Shown here: one piece after another, positions 5,962 through 12,603 of the stretch
How the letters are laid out: each line of letters opens with the position of its first letter
How positions within the stretch are numbered: position 1 is the first letter of the stretch
Source: Roseilinea sp034431495
GTDB lineage: Bacteria > Chloroflexota > Anaerolineae > J036 > Brachytrichaceae
NCBI GenBank assembly: GCA_034431495.1
Contig: DAOUDB010000177.1
Span: forward strand, 1 to 14,725
Direction of reading: 5' to 3'
Length of the DNA: 14,725 bases
Program-made: the position numbers and the translations under genes
Notes under the pieces: model-generated
Databases searched by the model: none
Seen by the model: only the letters and a program-made list of their open reading frames with translations
Told to the model about the DNA's origin: nothing

Positions 5962-8061
5962 ATGGGAGTGGCAGAACACCAAATGACACTGGCCGAGAAA
6001 GTCTCGGCAATGATCGAGGAACAGGAACTGACCCGTGACGAGGTGCTGGGCTATCTGCGCCAGATGATGGAGATCCGCGCGCTGGAGAACCAGATCGCCG
6101 AGTTTCTGGGCAAGGCTGTGCTGAAGGGCGCTTCGCACTTGTACGCCGGCCAGGAGGCGGTGGCGGTTGGCGCGGTCGGCGCGATCGATACGACCGACCT
6201 TATCACCAGCACGCATCGCGGCCATGGTCATGGCCATGCGCACGGCGACAAGGTCGCCAAGACAGACGAGCTGAAGCAAGAGCACTACAACAAGATGATG
6301 GCCGAAGTGCTGGGCAAGGCCACCGGCTACTGCAAGGGCAAGGGCGGCTCGATGCACATCGCCGATGTGTTGCACGGCAATCTCGGCGCGACCGGCATTG
6401 TGGGTGGCAACATCGCCGTCGCTACCGGCGCAGCGTTGGCCGAGAAGATGAAAGGCTCTGGCAAAGTGGTCATTTGCTTCTTTGGTGACGGGGCAGTCAA
6501 CGAGGGCAGCTTCCATGAGTCGTTGAACATGGCCAGCATTTGGGATCTGCCGGTTGTGTTTGTGTGCGAGAACAACATGTATGGCATGTCGGTGCCGTGG
6601 GCGACGGTGACCAAATTGCCCGACGCCGCCGCGCGCGCCTGCGCCTACGGCATGCCGGGCGAAGTGGTGGACGGCATGGATGTGTTGGCCGTTCGCGGCG
6701 CGGTGAAACACGCCGTTGATCGCGCCCGGCGCGGTGAAGGCCCCACACTCATCGAGTGCAAGACCTATCGCTACTACGGCCACTCTCACTCTGACCCGCG
6801 CGCATACCGCACCAAAGAGGAGGAAGCAGCCTGGAAGGCGCGCGATCCGATCAACGCGCTGCGCGATGGCCTGATCGCCATCGGTTGGCTGACCGAAGAA
6901 GAGTTCGACAAGATGGACGAGGCCGTGCAGGCCAAACTCGAAACGGCGGTTCAGTTTGCTCAGTCTTCGCCCGAACCCAGCCCGGATGAGTTGACGACCG
7001 ATGTGTTTGCGCCGGCCAAATTCACCCAAGCCGACTACGACACCGATCGTCGCCTGCGCGCAGCCATCAAAGAGAATCCCGGCCAGTTCAAGCAGGTGAC
7101 CTACGCGCAGGCCATTGCCGATGCGCTGCGCGAAGAAATGACCCGCGACGCGCGCGTGTTCTGCCTGGGTGAGGACATCGGCCTGTACGGCGGCGCCTAT
7201 GGCGCAACACGTGGCCTATATGCCGAATTCGGCAAATGGCGTGTCCTCGACACGCCCATCTCCGAAGCCAGCATTGCCGGCGCTGCCGTCGGCGCAGCCA
7301 TGGCCGGCATGCGGCCCGTCTCCGAGATCATGTACGTGGACTTCACGCCGCTGGCGATGGATCAGTTGGCCAACCAGGGCGCCAAGAACCGCTACATGTT
7401 CGGCGGCAAGACGGCGGTGCCGATGGTGGTGCGCACCGAAGGTGGCGCCGGCCGCGCTATCGCCGCGCATCACTCGCAAAGTCTTGAGTCGCTGTGGACA
7501 CATTTCCCCGGCATCTACGTGGTCATGCCGTCCACGCCCTATGATGCCAAAGGCTTGCTGAAGGCCGCTATCCGCGACGATAACCCGGTCATGTTCATCG
7601 AGCACAAGATGCTCTACAAGGAGAAGGGGCCGGTGCCCGATGAGGATTACATCATCCCCTTCGGCGTCGCCGACATCAAGCGGGCCGGCAAGGACATCAC
7701 TCTTGTGACCTACTCGCGCATGGTCTACCGCGCTCTTGAGGCTGCCGACATCCTGGCCAAAGAAGGCATCGATGTGGAAGTCATCGACTTGCGCACCTTG
7801 AAGCCGCTCGATCTGGAAACGATTGTGACCTCTGTCAAGAAGACCGGCCGGCTGGTTGGCCTGACCGAGTCTTACGAGAACACCAGCTTCATCAACGAAG
7901 TGATGATGCAGGTCAACGACGCGGCCTTTGATTATCTCGACGCCCCGATGGCGCGGGTGGCTTCGGCCAACGTGCCGGTGCCGCGCGCCGAGATTCTGGA
8001 AGACCTGGCCATTCCGAACACCGGGCGCATTGTGGCCGCGTGCCGGAAGGTGATTAGCTAG
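5962..8061 (+). CDS. 2-oxoacid dehydrogenase E1, fused alpha-beta subunits (pyruvate/acetoin dehydrogenase type)
   Basis: This 699-residue protein joins both halves of a thiamine-diphosphate (TPP) E1 heterotetramer in one chain. The alpha half (about 20-350) has HLYAGQEAVAVG, GKGGSMHIAD, the TPP motif from GDG (175-177) to NN (204-205), and YRYYGHSHSDP. A linker (about 350-376) leads to the beta half (377-699), with LGEDIG (E404), DTPISEASIAG (E435), HHSQS (H503/H504) and a C-terminal transketolase-like domain. It would decarboxylate a 2-oxoacid such as pyruvate, or cleave acetoin, and pass the acyl group to the E2 encoded 41 bp downstream. The start ATG is preceded by GAGGG 8 nt away; the GTG nine codons earlier is less likely. 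Odd: a His-rich insertion at 85-94, followed by a charged stretch (DKVAKTDELKQEHYNK). Fused E1 chains are known in several phyla, so the fusion is not a sequencing artefact. The exact substrate is not visible. Confidence 0.93.
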   Translation: MGVAEHQMTLAEKVSAMIEEQELTRDEVLGYLRQMMEIRALENQIAEFLGKAVLKGASHLYAGQEAVAVGAVGAIDTTDLITSTHRGHGHGHAHGDKVAKTDELKQEHYNKMMAEVLGKATGYCKGKGGSMHIADVLHGNLGATGIVGGNIAVATGAALAEKMKGSGKVVICFFGDGAVNEGSFHESLNMASIWDLPVVFVCENNMYGMSVPWATVTKLPDAAARACAYGMPGEVVDGMDVLAVRGAVKHAVDRARRGEGPTLIECKTYRYYGHSHSDPRAYRTKEEEAAWKARDPINALRDGLIAIGWLTEEEFDKMDEAVQAKLETAVQFAQSSPEPSPDELTTDVFAPAKFTQADYDTDRRLRAAIKENPGQFKQVTYAQAIADALREEMTRDARVFCLGEDIGLYGGAYGATRGLYAEFGKWRVLDTPISEASIAGAAVGAAMAGMRPVSEIMYVDFTPLAMDQLANQGAKNRYMFGGKTAVPMVVRTEGGAGRAIAAHHSQSLESLWTHFPGIYVVMPSTPYDAKGLLKAAIRDDNPVMFIEHKMLYKEKGPVPDEDYIIPFGVADIKRAGKDITLVTYSRMVYRALEAADILAKEGIDVEVIDLRTLKPLDLETIVTSVKKTGRLVGLTESYENTSFINEVMMQVNDAAFDYLDAPMARVASANVPVPRAEILEDLAIPNTGRIVAACRKVIS

Positions 8062-8063
8062 AC

Positions 8064-8091
8064 CGTGTTGCGTGTTGCGTAGTGCGTATTG
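8064..8091 (+). repeat. Heptamer tandem repeat, four units (CGTGTTG type)
   Basis: The units CGTGTTG, CGTGTTG, CGTAGTG and CGTATTG run head to tail and fill most of the 41-bp gap between the E1 stop codon and the E2 start. Only 11 bases, GGTAAGCAGCA, remain before the E2 ATG, leaving a poor SD. Confidence 0.85.
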
Positions 8092-8102
8092 GGTAAGCAG
8101 CA

Positions 8103-9509
8103 ATGGCAAAAGAACTCTTCATCCCCAAGCTGGGGCAAACGGTCGAGGAAGTGCGACTGGTGCGCTGGATGGTCGAAGACGGGGCCAGGGTCGATCAGGG
8201 CCAGGAAGTGCTGGAGGTCGAAACCGACAAGGCCATCTTTGCGGTGGAGTCGCCAGCCAAAGGCTACCTGCACAAGGGGCCGTTCGCAGAGGACACGGTT
8301 CTGCCTGTGCTAACGGTTGTGGCTATCGTGGGCAAGCAGGACGAGAAGTTCCCGGCTGCCGGCGCGTCGACCGAGGCAGCGGCCACGGCGCAGGCGGCTG
8401 ACAGCGCCCCGGCTGCGCAACCTGAATCGAGCGCGCCGGCCCAGGCGCAGGCTGCTGAAGCAGGGCGCGTGTTTGCGTCGCCGCGCGCGCGCAAACTCGC
8501 CGAGCAGGAAGGCGTCGATCTGTCGAAAGTGACGCCCACCGGCGGGGGTGGCGCGCGGGTGGCCGAGCGCGATGTGATGGCTTACCTGCAATCTGCGCCA
8601 AAGGCGACGCCGATTGCCGAGCGCATGGCGGCCGAGGCCGGCATCGACCTGCGCTCGATCCAGGGCACCGGCGCGAATGGGGCCATCACGAAAGAGGACG
8701 TCCAGCAGGCCATCGCGCAGCGGGCCAGTGCTCCACAGCCTGCCGCCGTTGAGGAGAAAGCGCCGGTGGCTGCGCCCACGATTCCTGCCGCGCCTGCTGC
8801 GCCGGCGCCGCAAGGTGATGTGCTGGAGCGTGTGCCGCTCAAGGGCGTGCGCGCCGTCATCGCCGATCGCATGGCGACCAGCACCCGCACTGTGGCCCGC
8901 GTCACGCTGGTCATGGATGTGGATGCGACCGAGTTCGTCGCGGTGCGCGAGCGGCTGAAGGCCCGTTTCGCCGAGGAATGGGGCTTTGCGCCGGGCTACA
9001 ACGACATGCTGGTCATGGTTGTGGCGCGGGCGCTGCGCAAGTTCCCGTACATGAATGCGCGCATGACCTCTGACGCGATCGAATACCTGGCGCGCATCGA
9101 TATCGGTATGGCCGCCGACACCGACCGTGGGTTGACAGTGCCGGTGGTGCGCAACGCCGATCAGAAGTCTCTGCGACAAATCGGGGCCGAGTTGCGCGAG
9201 CTGGTGGACCGCGCGCGCAAGGGGCGCTCGCTGCCGGATGATTTCGGCGGCACCTTCACCATCACCAGCCTCGGCCCGCTGGATGTGGACGCTTTCACGC
9301 CGGTCATCAACTATCCAGAGGCCGCCATTCTGGGCGTCGGGCGCATCGCGGCGAAAGCCGTGGTGTTAAACGATCAGATTGTGGCGCGCAAGATGATGAC
9401 GTTGAGTCTGGCGTTTGACCATCGGATCACCGATGGCGCGCCGGCAGCGCGGTTCCTGAAGTACATCAAGGAACTAATCGAGGAGCCGTTCCTGCTGCTG
9501 GCCGAATAA
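8103..9509 (+). CDS. 2-oxoacid dehydrogenase E2 (dihydrolipoamide acyltransferase) with two subunit-binding domains
   Basis: The 468-residue protein forms the core of the dehydrogenase complex, accepting the acyl group from E1 on lipoyl-lysine and transferring it to CoA. A single lipoyl domain (about 1-78) carries the modified lysine K43 in VETDKAIF. After an Ala/Pro-rich linker come two peripheral subunit-binding domains: 123-163 (FASPRARKLAEQEGVDL to ERDVMAYL) and 168-206 (TPIAERMAAEAGIDL to KEDVQQAIA). A second Ala/Pro linker (207-237) leads to the catalytic domain (about 238-468), with the active-site H440 in DHRITDG and the usual C-terminal EEPFLLL. Most E2 chains have one binding domain, so two in a row is notable, though known in some. 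The upstream E1 is its obvious partner; no E3 gene is in the window. The start ATG has a weak SD, so translation may depend on coupling with E1. Confidence 0.95.
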   Translation: MAKELFIPKLGQTVEEVRLVRWMVEDGARVDQGQEVLEVETDKAIFAVESPAKGYLHKGPFAEDTVLPVLTVVAIVGKQDEKFPAAGASTEAAATAQAADSAPAAQPESSAPAQAQAAEAGRVFASPRARKLAEQEGVDLSKVTPTGGGGARVAERDVMAYLQSAPKATPIAERMAAEAGIDLRSIQGTGANGAITKEDVQQAIAQRASAPQPAAVEEKAPVAAPTIPAAPAAPAPQGDVLERVPLKGVRAVIADRMATSTRTVARVTLVMDVDATEFVAVRERLKARFAEEWGFAPGYNDMLVMVVARALRKFPYMNARMTSDAIEYLARIDIGMAADTDRGLTVPVVRNADQKSLRQIGAELRELVDRARKGRSLPDDFGGTFTITSLGPLDVDAFTPVINYPEAAILGVGRIAAKAVVLNDQIVARKMMTLSLAFDHRITDGAPAARFLKYIKELIEEPFLLLAE

Positions 9510-9574
9510 CTTTGGTGGGCACGCGGGCCGTCTGGGCAACGGTTCGCGCGTTCATGGTCCTTTCTATCTCCTGA

Positions 9575-9615
9575 AGGCCGAAGCCGCTCTGATGAAGGGC
9601 GGCTTCGGTCTTTTT
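9575..9615 (+). terminator. Intrinsic terminator after E2
   Basis: A perfect 10-bp stem (CCGAAGCCGC with GCGGCTTCGG, 9578-9587 and 9599-9608) extends to 13 pairs with one G-T, closes an 11-nt loop and runs into TCTTTTT. It lies about 65 nt past the E2 stop codon. It ends the DeoR-E1-E2 unit and separates it from the isomerase gene. Confidence 0.9.
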
Positions 9616-9671
9616 CGGGGCCGGCCAAAACTTGCGCAATCGAGCGGCAGGTGTAGAGTGTGCCGCAGAAC

Positions 9672-9700
9672 TAGCCAGACTCGCGCCCTGTGGGTAAACT
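9672..9700 (+). promoter_or_regulatory. Possible promoter for the isomerase gene
   Basis: TAGCCA and TAAACT stand 17 bp apart about 45 nt before the ATG; each matches the sigma-70 consensus at 4 of 6 positions. A promoter must exist between the terminator at 9615 and the gene, but this exact choice is tentative. Confidence 0.3.
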
Positions 9701-9742
9701 ACAGAACACGCGCAAATACCAAGAGGAAAGGAGAACCAATCA

Positions 9743-11359
9743 ATGCAAACCGTCTATCTTGTTGCGAGCGGCGACTTGCGCCTGTCGGCCAATCAGGTGT
9801 GCTGGCCCGCGCAGGAAGCCATGGAGAAGCAGATCTTTGAAGCCGTCAAGCGCGAGGGCGTGAAGATCAAGCGGGGACATCCTTACATCGAGGAGCAGAA
9901 GCATGGCTTCATCGACAGCCAGAAGTATGGTATGGAGGTCTTCCGCAAGATTCCCGCCGACGCGCCCCTGATTGTGGCCGAGGCGGTGTGGCAGTACAGC
10001 CATCACGTGCTGCCCGGCCTCATCACCCACAAAGGCCCCATCCTGACGTTGGCGAACTGGAGCGGCCAGTGGCCGGGGCTGGTTGGCATGCTGAACCTGA
10101 ACGGCTCGATGACCGCCGCCGGCGTGAAGTACAGCACCCTGTGGAGCGAAGACTTCACCGACGACTTCTTTGTCAAGGGCCTGCGCGCCTGGCTGAACAA
10201 GGGCAAGGTGGCGCACAAGACCGATCACGTTAAGCCCTATGACGCAGTGGAAGTGCCCGGCGCGGCGGCCGCCATCGGCGAGAAGTATGCCCAGGACCTG
10301 CTGAAGAACAAGGCCATCATGGGTATCTTCGACGAAGGCTGCATGGGCATGTACAACGCCATCATTCCCGACGCGCTGTTGATGTCGACCGGCGTGTATA
10401 AGGAACGGTTGAGCCAGTCGGCGCTGGTGGCCAAAATGCGCACCGTCAGCGACGCCGAAGCGCGCGGCGTGTACGAGTGGCTGCTGAACAAGGGCATGAA
10501 ATTCAACCTCGGGACCGACGAGGCCACGGAACTGACCGAGCATCAGGTGCTGGAGCAGTGCAAGATGTATATCGCTGCTGTGCGCATCGCCGCCGAGTTT
10601 GGCTGTGCCACGATCGGCATCCAGTACCAGCAGGGCCTGAAGGATATGGCGCCGGCCTCGGACCTGGTCGAGGGGTTGCTGAACAATGTGGACCGTCCGC
10701 CCGTGTACGACGAGAAAACCGGCGAGGAGCTGTACAAGGGGCAGGCCCTGCCGCACTTCAACGAGGTGGACGAGTGCGCCGGCCTGGACGCGCTGGTGAC
10801 CAATGGCCTGTGGACGCGCATGAAGATGTCGCCGGAGACCACGTTGCATGACGTGCGCTGGGGACGCTGGTACAACGGGCCGGCCAATGGCAACGGTCGC
10901 GCTGTCGACGACTTTGTGTGGGTGTTCGAGATTTCAGGCGCCGCGCCGCCAGAGCATTTCGTCGATGGCTATGCCGGCACGGTGAGCGAGCGCCAGCCGC
11001 CGATGTACTTCCCGCTGGGCGGCGGCACGGTGAAGGGCGTGAGCAAGCCGGGCTGGGTGGTGTGGAGCCGCGTGTGGGTGCAGCCGGGCAAGCTCAACTT
11101 CGACACCGGCATCTGCGAGGCCGTCAAACTGCCCGATGCCGAAACAGAGGAGCGCCTGAGGCTCACGACCGAGCAGTGGCCGATCATGAGCGCCATCACC
11201 CCCGGCATCACACGCGATCAATTCATGGCCCGCCACAAGGCCAACCATATTAACGTGGCTTATGCCCCGACCAAAGCGGCGGCGAGGAAAGCCATGTTCG
11301 CCAAGGCCGCAGCGATGAAGGCGCTGGGTCTGGATGTGTCCTTCTGCGGCGAGTTCTGA
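9743..11359 (+). CDS. L-fucose/L-arabinose isomerase-family protein
   Basis: The 538-residue protein belongs to the metal-dependent aldose-ketose isomerase family that includes FucI and AraA. The segment from FNEVDECAGLDALV to LHDVR lines up by eye with the E. coli FucI stretch around its metal ligands (ATENDSLNG and FADVR). This points to E341 and D370 here as ligands, with the same 29- versus 24-residue order of spacing; H498 or H502 in MARHKANHINVAY would be the third. Another conserved-looking block is GIFDEGCMGMYNAIIPDALL near 195-213. The family interconverts a free aldose and ketose in the cytoplasm, but this branch is distant enough that the sugar (fucose, arabinose or another) is unknown. 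AAGGAG lies 9 nt before the ATG. The gene stands alone between two intrinsic terminators, so it is probably transcribed by itself. Nearby DeoR, GH1 and dehydratase genes fit sugar use. Confidence 0.85.
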   Translation: MQTVYLVASGDLRLSANQVCWPAQEAMEKQIFEAVKREGVKIKRGHPYIEEQKHGFIDSQKYGMEVFRKIPADAPLIVAEAVWQYSHHVLPGLITHKGPILTLANWSGQWPGLVGMLNLNGSMTAAGVKYSTLWSEDFTDDFFVKGLRAWLNKGKVAHKTDHVKPYDAVEVPGAAAAIGEKYAQDLLKNKAIMGIFDEGCMGMYNAIIPDALLMSTGVYKERLSQSALVAKMRTVSDAEARGVYEWLLNKGMKFNLGTDEATELTEHQVLEQCKMYIAAVRIAAEFGCATIGIQYQQGLKDMAPASDLVEGLLNNVDRPPVYDEKTGEELYKGQALPHFNEVDECAGLDALVTNGLWTRMKMSPETTLHDVRWGRWYNGPANGNGRAVDDFVWVFEISGAAPPEHFVDGYAGTVSERQPPMYFPLGGGTVKGVSKPGWVVWSRVWVQPGKLNFDTGICEAVKLPDAETEERLRLTTEQWPIMSAITPGITRDQFMARHKANHINVAYAPTKAAARKAMFAKAAAMKALGLDVSFCGEF

Positions 11360-11387
11360 TCCGTCGCTGGCAACGCAAGCTGCGCCA

Positions 11388-11426
11388 GAATCCCGGCTTC
11401 TCAAAGAAGCCGGGATTCTTTGTTAC
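11388..11426 (+). terminator. Intrinsic terminator after the isomerase gene
   Basis: A perfect 14-bp stem (GAATCCCGGCTTCT and its complement, 11388-11401 and 11405-11418) with a 3-nt loop is followed by TTTGTTAC. It lies about 28 nt past the isomerase stop codon and isolates that gene from the E1 beta gene. Confidence 0.88.
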
Positions 11427-11441
11427 ACTTGGCGTCTTGAG

Positions 11442-11467
11442 GCCCGATGCCGGCGCAAGGATCGGGC
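11442..11467. repeat. Inverted repeat in the leader of the E1 beta gene
   Basis: GCCCGAT (11442-11448) and ATCGGGC (11461-11467) are exact complements 12 bp apart, 28 bp before the GTG start at 11496. It may be an operator or a leader hairpin. I see no clear -35/-10 pair in this 70-bp stretch, so the E1 beta promoter may overlap it or lie within the terminator region. Confidence 0.4.
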
Positions 11468-11495
11468 TGCAATCACAGCAAGAGGGTTGAACACA

Positions 11496-12497
11496 GTGGC
11501 AAGCAGAGAACTGACATACGCGCAGGCGCTGCGCGAAGCACTAACCGAGGAAATGACGCGCGACCCCAACATCATCCTGATGGGCGAGGATATCGGCCAC
11601 TACGGCGGCGTCTTTCGCGTGACCGAGGGGTTGTTGGCCAGGTTTGGGCCACAGCGCGTCAAAGACACGCCGATCAGCGAATCTGCCTTTGTGAGCATGG
11701 GCGTGGGTATGGCTATGACCGGCAAACGTCCTGTGGTCGAGCTGATGTTTATGGACTTTGCGCTTGTCTGCGCCGACTCGATCTTCAATCAGGCGGCCAA
11801 GATGCGCTCGATGAGCGGTGGCACGGTCAAGGCGCCGCTGGTGATTCGCGCGCAACAGGGTGGGGGGCGCGGCAACGGCGCCCAGCATTCACAAAGCTTT
11901 GAAACCCTGTTCACACATATCCCCGGCATCAAAGTGGTTATTCCCGCCACCCCCTACGATGCCAAAGGCCTGTTGAAAAGCGCGCTCCGGCAGGATAACC
12001 CGGTCATGTTCATCGAGCACAAGTTGCTCTACCAGACCAAAGGCATGGTGCCGGAAGAGGAATACACCATTCCGCTGGGGCAGGCCGATGTCAAGCGGGC
12101 CGGGACAGACCTGACCATCGTTTCCTATTCGCGGCAATTGCTGTTTGCCCTGCAGGCCGCCGAGACGCTGGAAAAGGATCACGGCATTTCCGCCGAGGTG
12201 ATCGACCTGCGCTGCACCGTGCCGCTGGATATCGACACCGTGATTGCCTCGTTGAAAAAGACGCATCGTCTGTTGGTCACTCACGAAGCGCACGCGACCT
12301 GCGGGGTTGGCGCAGAGGTGGCCATGCGCGTGATGGAGCGCGCTTTCGACGAGCTGGACGCGCCGATCGCGCGCGTTGCCGGCCTCGATCTGCCCATTCC
12401 AGTTGCTCGCCCCCTGGAAGAGGAAGTTTTGCCTCAACCGCATCATATCGTCGAAGCTGCTGTGGAATTGATGAAAGGCCGCGTCAAAGTACGATGA
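11496..12497 (+). CDS. Stand-alone 2-oxoacid dehydrogenase E1 beta subunit
   Basis: The 333-residue protein has the full length and motifs of a separate E1 beta (pyruvate/acetoin/branched-chain type): MGEDIGHYGG (E31), DTPISESAF (E62), AQHSQSFETLF (H131), IPATPYDAKGLL and NPVMFIEHKLLY, then the C-terminal transketolase-like domain. In a complete E1 it would pair with an alpha subunit to bind TPP, but no alpha gene lies next to it; the fused E1 is 3.4 kb upstream in another unit. It is clearly related to the beta half of that fusion (shared NPVMFIEHK and TPYDAKGLLK blocks) but diverged. The GTG start at 11496 is chosen because the homology begins at SRELTYAQALREAL and AGAGGG lies 9 nt upstream; the 54 in-frame codons before it cross the terminator. 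The stop codon TGA is the first three bases of a heptamer array. It could serve a different complex encoded elsewhere. Confidence 0.9.
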   Translation: MASRELTYAQALREALTEEMTRDPNIILMGEDIGHYGGVFRVTEGLLARFGPQRVKDTPISESAFVSMGVGMAMTGKRPVVELMFMDFALVCADSIFNQAAKMRSMSGGTVKAPLVIRAQQGGGRGNGAQHSQSFETLFTHIPGIKVVIPATPYDAKGLLKSALRQDNPVMFIEHKLLYQTKGMVPEEEYTIPLGQADVKRAGTDLTIVSYSRQLLFALQAAETLEKDHGISAEVIDLRCTVPLDIDTVIASLKKTHRLLVTHEAHATCGVGAEVAMRVMERAFDELDAPIARVAGLDLPIPVARPLEEEVLPQPHHIVEAAVELMKGRVKVR

Positions 12498-12543
12498 GTG
12501 CTGAGTGCTGAGTGCCGAGTGATGAGCGATGAGTGCTGAGCGC
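12495..12543 (+). repeat. Heptamer tandem repeat, seven units (TGAGTGC type)
   Basis: Seven gapless units read TGAGTGC (three times), CGAGTGA, TGAGCGA, TGAGTGC and TGAGCGC. The first unit overlaps the end of the E1 beta gene so that its TGA is the stop codon. Confidence 0.9.
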
Positions 12544-12560
12544 GACATACGCAACCAGCA

Positions 12561-12602
12561 CAATCGTCAATCCCCAATCCCAAATCCAAAATCCAAAATC
12601 GG
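12561..12602 (+). repeat. Heptamer tandem repeat, six units (CAATCCC/AAATCCA type)
   Basis: Six gapless units read CAATCGT, CAATCCC (twice), AAATCCA (twice) and AAATCGG, ending 1 nt before the VOC start codon. The sequence is unrelated to the array 17 bp upstream. It recalls the CCCCAAT-type STRR repeats known from cyanobacteria. Confidence 0.88.
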
Positions 12603-12603
12603 C

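Noticed and set aside
5842..7029. A 395-codon minus-strand open frame under the E1 gene
   Set aside because: It is the antisense of a strongly recognised E1 alpha domain and has no recognisable protein features itself.
9740..10849. A 369-codon minus-strand open frame under the isomerase gene
   Set aside because: His/Leu/Val-rich antisense shadow of the plus-strand gene, which has an SD and homology.
11334..11495. A 54-residue N-terminal extension of E1 beta
   Set aside because: The extension would be translated across the isomerase stop region and its terminator hairpin; family homology starts at the GTG at 11496.
12495..12602. A CRISPR array
   Set aside because: Units are 7 bp and contiguous, with no spacers and no 23-40 bp repeats; these are simple heptamer tandem repeats.
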